A DNA stretch of 64,000 bases from Serripes groenlandicus (GCA_031761405.1 JASEVX010000010.1:30495059-30559058); one strand, 5' to 3'. Positions 22,103-33,339 are shown, counted from the stretch's first letter. Notes: generated by a model from the sequence alone, not told the origin. Translations and numbers: made by a program.

Positions 22103-24595
22103 TGTCCCCCGCTTTTAGCGAAAGCTGGGGACTATTATTTCTCATTCGTCAGTCAGTCAGTCCGTCAGTCCGTCAGTCCGTCAGTCCGTCCGTCAGTCAC
22201 GCTGTCACAAAAACTTTAACCTTGGTCATAACTTCTGAACCGTAATAGGTACTGCTTTCATATTTCACATGTGTATTCCTTGTGACAACCCCTTTCCATC
22301 AATAATTTTTTTTACCTTGTGACCTTGACCCTGACGAGTTATGGCCCTTTACCCCTATGTATGACTAAATTCATTTCCGGGCTATTTCTCTGCAACCGCT
22401 TTTTGGAATTTTATGAAACTTCATAGGAAGGATCACCACCAAGTGTAGATGCGCATATCGTGTTTGCGTTCCGGTTGGATTATTTTGCACGGAGTTATGG
22501 CCCTTTACCCCACCATCAGGCTATGTATGACTAAATTCATTTCCGGGCTATTTCTCTGCAACCGCTTTTTGGAATTTTATGAAACTTCATAGGAAGGATC
22601 ACCACCAAGTGTAGATGCGCATATCGTGTTTGCGTTCCGGTTGGATTATTTTTCACGGAGTTATGGCCCTTTACTCCACCATCAGGCTATGTATGACTAA
22701 ATTCATTTCCGGGCTATTTCTCTGCAACCGCTTTTTGGAATTTTATGAAACTTCATAGGAAGGATCACCACCAAGTGTAGATGCGCATATCGTGTTTGCG
22801 TTCCGGTTGGATTATTTTGCACGGAGTTATGGCCCTTTGCCCCACCATCAGGCTATGTATGACTAAATTCATTTCCGGGCTATTTCTCTGCAACCGCTTT
22901 TTGGAATTTTATGAAACTTCATAGGAAGGATCACCACCAAGTGTAGATGCGCATATCGTGTTTGCGTTCCGGTTGGATTATTTTTCACGGAGTTATGGCC
23001 CTTTACTCCACCATCAGGCTATGTATGACTAAATTCATTTCCGGGCTATTTCTCTGCAACCGCTTTTTGGAATTTTATGAAACTTCATAGGAAGGATCAC
23101 CACCAAGTGTAGATGCGCATATCGTGTTTGCGTTCCGGTTGGATTATTTTGCACGGAGTTATGGCCCTTTACCCCACCATCAGGCTATGTATGACTAAAT
23201 TCATTTCCGGGCTATTTCTCTGCAACCGCTTTTTGGAATTTTATGAAACTTCATAGGAAGGATCACCACCAAGTGTAGATGCGCATATCGTGTTTGCGTT
23301 CCGGTTGGATTATTTTGCACGGAGTTATGGCCCTTTGCCCCACCATCAGGCTATGTATGACTAAATTCATTTCCGGGCTATTTCTCTGCAACCGCTTTTT
23401 GGAATTTTATGAAACTTCATAGGAAGGATCACCACCAAGTGTAGATGCGCATATCGTGTTTGCGTTCCGGTTGGATTATTTTTCACGGAGTTATGGCCCT
23501 TTACTCCACCATCAGGCTATGTATGACTAAATTCATTTCCGGGCTATTTCTCTGCAACCGCTTTTTGGAATTTTATGAAACTTCATAGGAAGGATCACCA
23601 CCAAGTGTAGATGCGCATATCGTGTTTGCGTTCCGGTTGGATTATTTTGCACGGAGTTATGGCCCTTTACCCCACCATCAGGCTATGTATGACTAAATTC
23701 ATTTCCGGGCTATTTCTCTGCAACCGCTTTTTGGAATTTTATGAAACTTCATAGGAAGGATCACCACCAAGTGTAGATGCGCATATCGTGTTTGCGTTCC
23801 GGTTGGATTATTTTTCACGGAGTTATGGCCCTTTACTCCACCATCAGGCTATGTATGACTAAATTCATTTCCGGGCTATTTCTCTGCAACCGCTTTTTGG
23901 AATTTTATGAAACTTCATAGGAAGGATCACCACCAAGTGTAGATGCGCATATCGTGTTTGCGTTCCGGTTGGATTATTTTTCACGGAGTTATGGCCCTTT
24001 ACTCCACCATCAGGCTATGTATGACTAAATTCATTTCCGGGCTATTTCTCTGCAACCGCTTTTTGGAATTTATGAAACTTTATAGGAAGGATCACCACCA
24101 AGTGTAGATGCGCATATCGTGTTTGCGTTCCGGTTGGATGATTTTTCACGGAGTTTTACCCCACCATCCGGCTATGTATGACTTAATTCATTTCCGGGCT
24201 ATCTCTCTGCAACCGCTTTTTGGAATTTGATGAAACTTTATAGGAAGGATCACCACCAAGTGTAGATGCGCATATCGTGTTTGCGTTCCGGTTGGATTAT
24301 TTTTCACGGAGTTATGGCCCTTTACTCCACCATCAGGCTATGTATGACTAAATTCATTTCCGGGCTATTTCTCTGCAACCGCTTTTTGGAATTTTATGAA
24401 ACTTCATAGGAAGGATCACTACCAAGTGTAGATGCGCATATCGTGTTTGCGTTCCGGTTGGATGATTTTTCACGGAGTTATGGCCCTTACTTCTGAACCG
24501 TAATAGGTACTGCTTTCATATTTCACATGTGTATTCCTTGTGACAACCCCTTTCCATCAATACCAATTTTTGTGACCTTGACCCTGGCGGGGGAC
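22103..24595. repeat. Tandem-repeat element with homogeneous 166-bp array
   Basis: A hairpin-like start (TCCCCCGCTTTTAGCGAAAG, CTGGGGAC) is followed by a TCAG/TCCG run (22150-22197), then a 130-bp segment with ATATTTCACATGTGTATTCC. Thirteen direct units at exactly 166-bp spacing follow (ATGACTAAAT at 22361, 22527, 22693, 22859, 23025 and so on). After the array a second copy of the ACTTCTGAACCGTAATAGG segment (24489-24580) leads to the end GGCGGGGGACC. Copies 1-10 are nearly identical; copies 11-13 are more diverged. Confidence 0.92.
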
Positions 24596-24599
24596 CATG

Positions 24600-25043
24600 A
24601 TTCTCTGAATTTGCTTGTTTGCATTGTTTATTACTGAACTAATGATTGATGAGTAAAGAAACGGTAAAAACTAAAATGAATTGTACATTTGAAATACTTA
24701 TGAACAGGAATCATATAATACAACTTGTATATATGTTTGAAGCTTTTGTACGTTTGTTTGACAAAATATCCTTGCCTAGAGTAGACTGAACTTCTGAAAG
24801 TTGTAATTGCATTATTTTGACCCTATTATTTCTGCATGACTCGTAACTGTTTTTATGTAATGTACATCATCTTTTCACCATATAGGTGTTTGTTCTAGAC
24901 TATCTATCTGTTTTGACTTGTTTTTTGTAGGAAATAGCTATACAAATGACAGCTTATTGTTTGTATGGTCTTTTTACGCCGCTTTCAACAATTGTTCAGT
25001 TATATGATCATAATGGAAGTTTAACTTTCATGTTTGATCTAGA
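24600..25043. other. No gene seen
   Basis: Sequence upstream of the repeat-protein exon. No clear promoter can be named. Confidence 0.4.
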
Positions 25044-25379
25044 ATGAGTGATACTGATAGTGATAGCCTTTCACTTTCCCCAAAACCACGTACACCTTTG
25101 CCGGCTGTGAAATTGGTTGAGCGTGATCGTGCCTAAGACAGTGACGAGAATTTGTTTTATTCACCAAGGCGTTTGACCAGGCAGATATCCACGTCCCTTT
25201 TCTCGCAACTAGACAGTGACGAGGATTTATTTTGTTCACCAAGATGTTCTCCCAGACAGTCAACCACGTCACTTTCCTTGCAATTAGACAGTGACGAGGA
25301 TTTATTTTCTTCACCAATGTGTTATCCCAGACAGTCAACCACATCCCTTTCGTCACAGCCAGTCGTAATTGATCAGCAA
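25044..25379 (+). pseudogene. Exon encoding 27-residue Ser/Asp-rich repeats, one in-frame stop
   Basis: ATG at 25044 opens a Ser-rich leader (MSDTDSDSLSLSPKPRTPLP) that meets a TAA at 25134. The same frame then continues through three repeats of about 81 bp: DSDENLFYSPRRLTRQISTS, LDSDEDLFCSPRCSPRQSTT, LDSDEDLFSSPMCYPRQSTT, to a donor CAAAG|GTATCA at 25379/25380. The motif joins acidic SDED (CK2-like) with SPR (proline-directed) sites, suggesting a disordered, phosphorylatable segment. The stop makes this copy non-functional unless the real start is downstream or the base is an error. The minus strand is also open (period divisible by three) but lacks an ATG. No family recognised. Confidence 0.45.
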
Positions 25380-25764
25380 AGGTATCACATATAAATGTTA
25401 TCATATTTTATAGAACAATCCTTCAATAATTAGTTTTTGGGTCATGAAAACTCTTTTTGACTTAACCGCACGGTTTTTTTTTTATAATCTCACATGGATT
25501 ATTCATTAAGTGTTATATAGAGTACAACTTGTGTTAGCGATCACCTCTGTTAAGCCGCCAACTTGTATTAAGCATCCGCTTGAAGATTAACCATAACAAA
25601 TATTTTCATCTATATTTGACTTGTGTTCAGCAGCCACATTTTGACTCTCCTCGATGGCTGCTTAAGACAAGTTTGACTGTATGAATACACTTGATTTTTA
25701 ATTGTATTTATTTTATTTTAAATAAATTTCAAGAACATTTGATAACTCTTTCTCACATACAGAC

Positions 25765-27768
25765 GCGTTCTGACGCCTCTGTCTACAGCAGACGACTTTT
25801 GAAAACATTGTGGCAAAAGGAGAAGTTGCTCATGATGAGCAATTCCCCTTTCACCACATTTTTTTTCAATAATTGATATTTCATTTACAGACAGTTTCAA
25901 TATTGTTGTTGAAATGATTATAAAGTCATCTGCTGCATATTTGTTGTACAGTACAGCTCACGCGGAAAACGCGTTTTCCGCGATCCCACGATGGACAAAT
26001 ATTTTTCATCGCGGATAATCACCGCAATTCAACCTATATGATCACCGCAATACCGCCTACGGGCTAATTATATCACCGCGATTGACATGTCGTCGATTCG
26101 AGCTTCTTATCTATTCTTATCTATTTTGAAATCACCGCGATTCCACCGCAATATTTACCTGTAAAAATGTTATACTTTTATTAAAAAGTTGTTTTTTTCC
26201 GATTATGTACATGTACACGTTTATTGACGAATTGCGATTATTTTATGACACAACTTGCTAAAATTCATTCCATTTCAGCAAATTATTCGAAAAATAGTGG
26301 AAGATTGTGTTTGTTTACGATAAGGTCAAGTTTCGTAATAGAAAATGGCGGACATCGGATATACGTTTATCGTACATATGATTATCTCACATTATTTAGT
26401 AAGAGAGAAATATTGTTAAATTACAATACATGTACATGTACATTGTATATATATCTTTGAATGTTGTATATACAGTACATGTACTTGAATCTCTTAATAA
26501 AGACAGATTGTTGATTTTTGAGCTTTTCTTATCAACTTAATAAATAAATTATCCAATTGTAATATTGTTGAAAATGATAAATTTTCATTTTAACGCAATG
26601 TGTTGATACAGAGTAGAAACAGAGTAGAATTTATTTTACATGTAGTTATGTATTGCACTTTATTATGAAGCAACTTGTCGTAAAGCTCAGTAACGTCAAT
26701 TAGTTTAAATAAATACAGGCTTATATGTAGAAGTGGTTTATCAGCGTGCGTGCTAATCCAAACACATAAACAACAATACGCCTGACACGACTTTTCTTGA
26801 CTAGCGCACAAAATATCCCTTTTAAATGTGAACACTGAATTTCAATTGACATACGCAAGTTGAAGACAAGAGTAAATCGTCATCAAATCAGATTATATAG
26901 CGTAATGGATTTAAGTGTCCGCCCCCGAAAATAATTGCTTAATTTGTATGAAAACATGTATAGATGAGAGAAACACATTTTAATTTGTTTGCGTCACCTT
27001 AATTTACAAGTATTTTTATGAGTAAAACATGCCAATTAATGAGACTTCTTAATCTCTTTCAATTCAGATAATTAGGTTTTGGTTGATTAACTAAATCCGG
27101 GACTAACATGGGCGCTTCACACTTCTTTGTTTGCAAAGTTTGTTTTTGTTATTCAGCCGACTTTGAAACAACTTTTAAAGAAATAATTTATAGGCGATTA
27201 AGAATGAACAATGCATTGGTAATTGTGGTGATTGACAATGGAATTACGGCATTTATTAGTGAGATTTAAAGTAAGCTACACATCTTTCAGGCAGAATTAA
27301 CAGTTTTATTATCACGTAGTTGTATCGTTTACAGAATACATCAAGTTTATGGGAATTGTATTGACGAATTTTAATGAATTAAGTTGTTACGCATATATGC
27401 TGCTTTATAGTTAGTACTGATTTATAATCATTATCCTCTTCAACAACATTTATTAGTACTGTAATGAAATAAAAATTAAAAATTAAAAAAAAACTCCCAG
27501 CAAAACGGCGAGAAAAAGCTTATCTATTCAAAAAAATATCACCGCGATTCCGCGATGGTTCCACCGCAACTCCACGATGATCGGTTTTATCAACCCCCTG
27601 GGGTTATCTTGTTGCATCCGCGATGGACATAAAAACAAATCGCGGTGATGGGTGGAATTCCACCCACCTTCGCGGACCAAAATATTTGTCCGCGTTGATA
27701 TTTGTCCGCGGTGGCTCGCGGACGATGCGTTTCCCGCGTGAGCTGTACTGTATGTGGCAAAGGGTAAT
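25765..27768. repeat. Foldback MITE interrupted by a 1.8-kb element
   Basis: Left part 25765-25948 has CAGCAGACGACTTTTGAAAA, central AAAGGAGAAGTTGCTCATGA-TGAGCAATTCCCCTTT and the start of the right arm (CTGCTGCATATTTGTTGTA). The right arm resumes at 27751 with TATGTGGCAAAGGGTA, so the family consensus TTTGTTGTATGTGGGAAAGG is split at its TA. Confidence 0.8.
25949..27750. mobile_element. Non-autonomous TIR element, TA target (Tc1/mariner or pogo type)
   Basis: Left TIR CAGTACAGCTCACGCGG (25949-25965) matches the reverse complement of the right end exactly over 17 bp and continues imperfectly (AAAACGCG/GAAACGCA). TA flanks both sides (25947-25948, 27751-27752). Subterminal clusters of ATCACCGCGATTCC words occur on both sides (25980-26155 and 27538-27720). 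The 1.3-kb interior is AT-rich without a transposase. The flanking MITE consensus confirms both boundaries. Confidence 0.85.
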
Positions 27769-27769
27769 A

Positions 27770-28300
27770 TTGAAATGTGATTGTTGTTCAAGAATTGATT
27801 GCCAACTGTTTGAAAACATTGAAAAAAAAATATTTTATCATGCATTTTAGTTTAATTTGTACACATCTGTTTTATTTTTTATTAGGTCAGCATTATAACA
27901 GACTGTAAGATTTCCAAGGATGTTGATGGAAAACAACACTAGAAGGCATTGAAGAATGTTCTGATTTATTTTTACAAATGCCAGTTATTTGTAACCTAGT
28001 AATAAATATAATTTGAAACTGACTATTACCATGGTTTGAATGACTTGAGCTTAACATTACTTTCGATGGTACTTCAGTTCACCTAACATTTCCTCCTGGC
28101 TTTCTAGAATAATAAAATACTCCAAACAACAATCTCCCAAGGCACATGGCTAACTTTGCATGATCTGGCTGAATGTATTTAAGATGAAAACACTATGCAT
28201 ACAGACTTAGAAAACTAATTTTTGACAAATATTTTCAAAAGTCCCATTTATCATGATGTATGTTGGAAAGGGTAAAGTTTAGCCCCTTGCATGACTCATT
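27770..28300. other. No gene seen
   Basis: Nothing recognised. Confidence 0.45.
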
Positions 28301-28304
28301 TGAG

Positions 28305-28710
28305 TTTGATCAATAAACATATTTTGGTTAAAAAAAAGATGAATCTACTAGAAATGCAGCCTGTTGAAAGAAAAGTAATGTGTTTTACTGATAGTCCACA
28401 TATGACATCATTTCTTTAAAACAATAGACTCACTTGAGTTTGATCAATAAACACATTTTGGATAAAAAAAAAAAAAAGATGAATCCACCAGAAATTCAGC
28501 CTGTTGAAAGAAAAGTAATGTGTTTTATTGATAGCCCACATATGACACCATTCCTTTAAAACAATGGACTCATTTGAGTGTGATCAATAAACACATTTTG
28601 GATAAAAAAAGATGAAACTACTAAAAATTCAGCCTGTTGAAAGAAAAGTTATGTGTTTTACTGATAGTCCACATATGACATCATTTCTTTAAAACAATGA
28701 ATTCATTTGA
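28305..28710. repeat. Three-copy tandem repeat, ~130 bp
   Basis: Units start near 28306, 28430 and 28570 with TCATTTGAGTTTGATCAATA, and contain TTCAGCCTGTTGAAAGAAAA and CACATATGACATCATTTC. Spacing differs mainly by the length of the A run. A partial fourth start is at 28692. Confidence 0.85.
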
Positions 28711-29029
28711 AGGCATGAAAGTGTTTTCCTCTCTTTCAGGTTGGAGGATATATGGCTTAAGACATTTACTATGAACTGATTCTGGTCATACTTTCATGAT
28801 TTGATAAAGACTAGGTCATAGACATAAACTGTTAAACTGTACAATGTAAAAAAATAACGTAAATTGAAGGCAAATAATTTGAAATTGACTGTAGTTTTGT
28901 TTGTTTGCTACATTCATTGCAATATATAGATACACGTCTTAAAGTCAATACAACTAGACAGTCGAAGATATGATAGTTTAGCTATTTTCTTGAGTGGAGT
29001 CAACATTTGACAAGACGGCTTCGGCTTCA

Positions 29030-29160
29030 AATGACAGATAGACGAAAACAATTCACACGATGTGACGTCACGCGATGTAACGAAAGCATCGTGGAACAGA
29101 TAGACAAAAACAATACACACCATGTGACGTCACGTGATGTGACGAAAGCATCGTGGAACG
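29030..29160. repeat. Duplicated 62-bp unit with CRE-like palindrome
   Basis: Two copies of a unit with AGATAGACAAAAACAAT, ACAC, and GATGTGACGTCACG, then CGAAAGCATCGTGGAAC. TGACGTCA, the full cAMP-response-element consensus, is at 29063-29070 and 29125-29132; the second copy also forms CACGTG. No adjacent gene, so regulatory function is unproven. Confidence 0.7.
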
Positions 29161-29229
29161 GTTCCCAACAGATACTAACACATAATGTTAGAAATGAAGT
29201 TATATTTTTAAGCACATTATTGATATAAT

Positions 29230-29806
29230 AAATAGCTAACCTTCAAATGAAGCTGTTTCGGATATCTTCCAAAAGTATATGATTTATAAGGTTTATTGTT
29301 ATTGTTTTATTAAAGACGTTTAACGTTTGGAGTTTATCAATCATTGTGTTTGTAAACGAACATGAATCTATGTAATCGGCGTTTCAGCAATTTAAAATGT
29401 AAAATATTATGAAAAATCTATTTTTCAGTTCAGTACATCCTTAAAGCAATTTAAAATGTGTACATAACATTGTCTAATTAACAGTTTACTTATCGTTAAG
29501 CACATATAGTATGATCGTTCTGAATGCTCAATTTTAATTCAGTTTTTGTTTAATGAATTTATCTGAAAATAATTGCTTCATATATCAACGTAATAACATC
29601 TTTAGTCAAGATCAAGAAATATATCAGAATTCGATGGTCTATCAAATTCAGTATGACCTTTTTTCCGGATGTCATTTCATGGGCGACTTTTCAGGTTCGC
29701 AGCCCACGCTCTGATTGGATATAATTCGAAAATTGAAATATTTTTGTTGATGTTTTCGTAAAAGTGTTATGGTTATTCATCATCTCATATTTTTAAGACA
29801 TTTCTT
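29230..29806. other. No gene seen
   Basis: AT-rich, no feature recognised. Confidence 0.45.
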
Positions 29807-29819
29807 ATAAATGATTGGC

Positions 29820-30081
29820 ACCCGGCCGGGTAGCTCAATTGGTAGCGTATCTGACTCGTGATCTGGAGGTCACGGGTTCGATACCCGGTTGCGTCGACAT
29901 TCTTTCGGGCGATGTTTTCCATTGCCTCTCACCTCTGATCTATGTGAGAAAGTAGTCAGTGGCTTCAAAAGAATGTTGTGTAAGTACTGGTGTGGGAAAG
30001 CCAGGAAAACATGGGTAGGTGCACTGACCGCCGTGATATGACCAAAGCTGTTGAAAGCGGCGTTAAACTCCAAACAAACAA
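29820..30081 (+). mobile_element. tRNA-derived SINE with 13-bp target-site duplication
   Basis: Same subfamily as 21012-21281 (head CCCGGCCGGGTAGCTCAATT, 3' GGCGTTAAACTCCAAACAAA). ATAAATGATTGGC is repeated at 29807-29819 and 30082-30094. Differences from the 21-kb copy are a handful of substitutions. Confidence 0.92.
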
Positions 30082-30099
30082 ATAAATGATTGGCGTAGA

Positions 30100-30535
30100 T
30101 AAATTAAACAAGAACATTTTATTGTTTATCTAAGTAGTCCGCAGCGACGAAGGCTTTGTTGTCAAGGAACTGTCTTCAGTCCAACTCGAAATGTTGTGAA
30201 TGTCATTGTATAACAATATAAAACCACAAAGGCTTAAAATTATAGTCCAGTGTCTGAATAAAACGTAATTCCACTTGAAATACAACATTTTGACAACAGA
30301 ATCAAGTGCAATCAGGTTTATTTTATGAAAAAAGTGGCCGGTAAAATAAGAATGTTCCTTTGTTGCTATGAGAGAATATCGGCACAGGTGGGCAATAATC
30401 TTGCTCGGAAAAGTCATCATAAATTCCTACGTTAGTCAGTTTGTTCCTTGGTTTGACTCAAATCATAGATTATTTACACATTAAGGGAGAACAACCATTT
30501 AAAACAGGCAAGAGTATGCGAAGAATACTTAATCA
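30100..30535. other. No gene seen
   Basis: A minus-strand frame of 96 codons (30130-30420) is present, without domain or context support. Confidence 0.4.
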
Positions 30536-30749
30536 AGCACAGTTACTGCCTGTTTTCCTGCTTTCTCGAAACATTGAAAGTGAATCGGTAACTAGAACTT
30601 TGCCTTGACATTTCGCCCGCCAGATCTACACGTTTATCAAGTAAGTGTCAACTTATAGCGTTTAACTTTTTAATATCTAGTGCATTTTTGTAAACAAATA
30701 TCACATTTGTTTATTTACAAACATTATGATATATAAGAATTCAAGATGT

Positions 30750-30932
30750 TTTGTAATCAGTCGCGAATGTTCCGGTGACGGAAATTGCATTTTTCATTGC
30801 CTGAGTTTAGCACTGCATAAACGATTGATTGCAACAGCGATGTTACCAAAAGTCATGCATTCGAAAAGTGGCTTGAGCAAACCTGTCACGGCCCACATTT
30901 CACAAAATATATGTAGACAATGGCATGATTAA
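30750..30932 (+). pseudogene. OTU-like cysteine protease fragment
   Basis: The frame contains SRECSGDGNCIFHCLSLALH, the Asp and Cys catalytic block of OTU deubiquitinase-like proteases (known pattern GDGNCxFHxxS). The distal catalytic His region is absent and the frame ends at TAA after ICRQWHD. OTU domains are often carried by invertebrate transposons. Start codon and flanking exons are not evident. Confidence 0.5.
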
Positions 30933-30984
30933 AGGAAACAGGTGGGCTGCTTAATTATTTCAATGGCCTTTTAGTATGAAAAAA

Positions 30985-31014
30985 CAAAGACCTAATAACA
31001 TTATTAGGTCTTTG
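30985..31014. repeat. Perfect 14-bp-stem hairpin
   Basis: CAAAGACCTAATAA, loop CA, TTATTAGGTCTTTG. No T-rich tail or coding context typical of a regulatory hairpin; possibly a small palindrome in the repeat unit. Confidence 0.7.
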
Positions 31015-32070
31015 GAAAAAATGAGAATGTTCTTTACGTTCTAGGAGATAAGTTTGTCACAGGTCTTTTATATTACTTTTGTATTTCTACTTGTCACAAA
31101 ACCATATTGGGGCGAAACGTTAGATCTTATTTACATTTTACCAGGTTCTGGTAAAAGAGTTACTGTTCGTGTTTGAAACACTAGTACAGCAAACCAAATT
31201 GTGCAGATTAGGAGTGTTTTGCTGGTCCATAATGTAAGTTTGGGCTGCATCCTCACAATCACGATTATACAAATAGTACATGTATTTAAACACCTTACAA
31301 CATTCTTACATTCTTATCATGTCAGACATGTTCATTGCTTTTTATTGCCTAAAATGAAACTTGGATTCCATTTCGTTCCAAATGTGTATTGCACTCATAG
31401 TCATATGTGAAGTTGTGCACAGTGTATGTCGTCTTTGCGATTCTAGTAATGGTTTCGATTTGGAATTATTATTTAATTATGGATAAAGATCAGATTTCTG
31501 TATATTTTGTTCATACCAATTTATATTCATTTAACCAATGGATCAGCTGATTAATTATTAGTGATTAATTGGTGGGTCTGTGGCACTATCCAAGTTGCAC
31601 AGTTGTACAGGTTTGAACCCGAATGACAAGTCATTCCAACAAGTAGTGAATTTTATGGATTTTTATAAATTCAGCTTTTTCAATAATAAAACGATATCCT
31701 GTCATTGGGTCTTGTTAGTTTTTCGCCCGACATTGTTTGGTTACACTACTACTCAAACGTCACAGCTGGCTGGTTTATCTGCTTTCTCCATACATTGAAA
31801 ATGAAATGGTGACTAGAACTTCGACATTTGGCCTGCCTGATCTACAACCTTACTGATTAAGTGTCAGTTTTTCGTTTCTTCTTTAAAATCAAGATATTAT
31901 GTTTGTTCACTTACATTACACTGATTAGTTCCAAACATGCCTCGCCATATTCAAATTCAATGGCATTGTCAGGAGTGGAAATATTAATGATCTGTTTCAA
32001 AGTAATTCTTCAAATTTTCCAAATATATGAATTTATCAAGTGGCTAAACATCACTCAGGTAAATCGTTAT

Positions 32071-33325
32071 TATACCCACTTCGAAGAAGAGGGGGTATAT
32101 AGGAGTCACCGTGTCGGTTTGTCTGTCTGCCTGCCTGTCGGTTGGAAGCCATATTTTGTCCCGCCTATTTCTTACAAACCACTGGTTGGAATTCAATAAA
32201 ATTTTACATGAAGCTTCTATACCAAGAGGAGATGTGCATATCCTAAAGGTCTTACAATTGCATGTTATTTTACAGAGTTATTATATGGCCCTTTTACTTA
32301 TTAAGTAAGCCTTATTTTTTTCGGCCTATTTTGAGTTATTGTGATCGCCTTTTGTCCGTCGTACGTCGTCCGTCAACTTCTTCTCCTCAGTAACCAGTGG
32401 GTCAATTATGATGAAACTTCAAAGAAAGCATCCTCTCAATGACCTCACCAGATTTCTTTCAATTTTTTTGGATCTATGCAGAATTCTGGTTTCCATGGCA
32501 ACGAAATGAAAAAAACTTCAAAATTCTTCTTCTCCCAAACTGGTTGGCAGATTTTCAAATAATTTTGTAGAAATGTTCCTTCGATGACCCTCTATCAGAT
32601 TCCTTCAAGCCATGTTGATTGGTCAAAAAACATGGCCGCCAGGGGGGCGGGGCTATTTTGCCTTATATGGCTATAGTGAAAACTTAAAAAATCTTCTCCT
32701 CCGAAAGTGTCAGACAGATTTTCAAATAATTTTGTAGAAATGTTCCTTCGATGACCCTCTATCAGATTCCTTCAAGCCATGTTGATTGGTCGAAAAACAT
32801 GGCCGCCAGGGGGGGCGGGGCTATTTTGCCTTATATGGCTATAGTGAAAACTTAAAAAATCTTCTCCTCCGAAAGTGTCAAGCCGATTTTCAAATGATTT
32901 TGTAGAACTGTTCCTTAAGTGACCCACTATCAGATTCCTTCAAGCCATGTTGATTGGTCGAAAAACATGGCTTCCAGGAGGGCGGGGCTATTTTGCCTTA
33001 TATGGCTGTAGTTAAAACTTAAAAAAACTTCTCCGAAAGTGTCCGGCCGATTTTCAAATAATTTTGTAGAAATGTTCCTAGGGTGACCCTCTATCAGATT
33101 CCTTCAAGCCAAGTTGATTGGTCGGAAACTATGGCCGCTTATATACCTAAAGTGAAAAAAATATCAGGTGAGCGATCCAGGGCCATCATGGCCCTCTTGT
33201 TTACAAACCACTGGGTGGAATTCAATACATTTTTACATGAAGCTTCTATACCAAGATGAGATATGCATATCCTAAAGGGGTTACAATTGCATGTTACTTT
33301 ACAGAGTTATGACCCTTTTACTAGT
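32071..33325. repeat. Hairpin-ended ~150-bp repeat element split by a Helitron-like insertion
   Basis: Begins TACCCACTTCGAAGAAGAGG then GGGTATA and a TCTG/CCTG run (32119-32145). It is followed by a unit with ACAAACCACTGGTTGGAATT and CATGAAGCTTCTATACCAAG. The second unit resumes at 33203 with ACAAACCACTGGGTGGAATT, so 32331-33202 is an insertion at the unit boundary. Confidence 0.75.
32331..33202 (-). mobile_element. Helitron-like element, nested
   Basis: Starts TTGAGTTATTGTGATCGCC (CTAA-hairpin lost), with TTTTGTCCGTCGTACGTCG. The interior has four direct units of about 170 bp (GATTTTCAAATAATTTTGTA, CTATCAGATTCCTTCAAGCC, CATGTTGATTGGTCGAAAAA). It ends CAGGTGAGCGATCCAGGGCC-ATCATGGCCCTCTTGTTT. 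Homologous to 47958-48862. Confidence 0.65.
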
Positions 33326-33339
33326 TATATATGTTTTAA

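Larger units (their letters stand above)
30538..31872. repeat. Direct repeats (~130 bp) bounding a 1.2-kb segment
   Basis: 30540-30680 and 31748-31875 share CTGCTTTCTC, ACATTGAAA-TGAA, GTGACTAGAACTT/GTAACTAGAACTT, GCC-GATCTACA and AAGTGTCA in the same order. They flank the OTU-like fragment and could be remnants of terminal direct repeats or a tandem duplication. Similarity is about 70-75% by eye. Confidence 0.5.

Noticed and set aside
22361..24485. CRISPR-like regular repeats
   Set aside because: Units are contiguous 166-bp tandem copies without unique spacers, in eukaryotic sequence.
25039..25404. 121-codon minus-strand frame opposite the Ser/Asp repeat
   Set aside because: No ATG start. 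Openness follows from the 81-bp period, and the plus strand has the acidic/SP motifs and a donor site.
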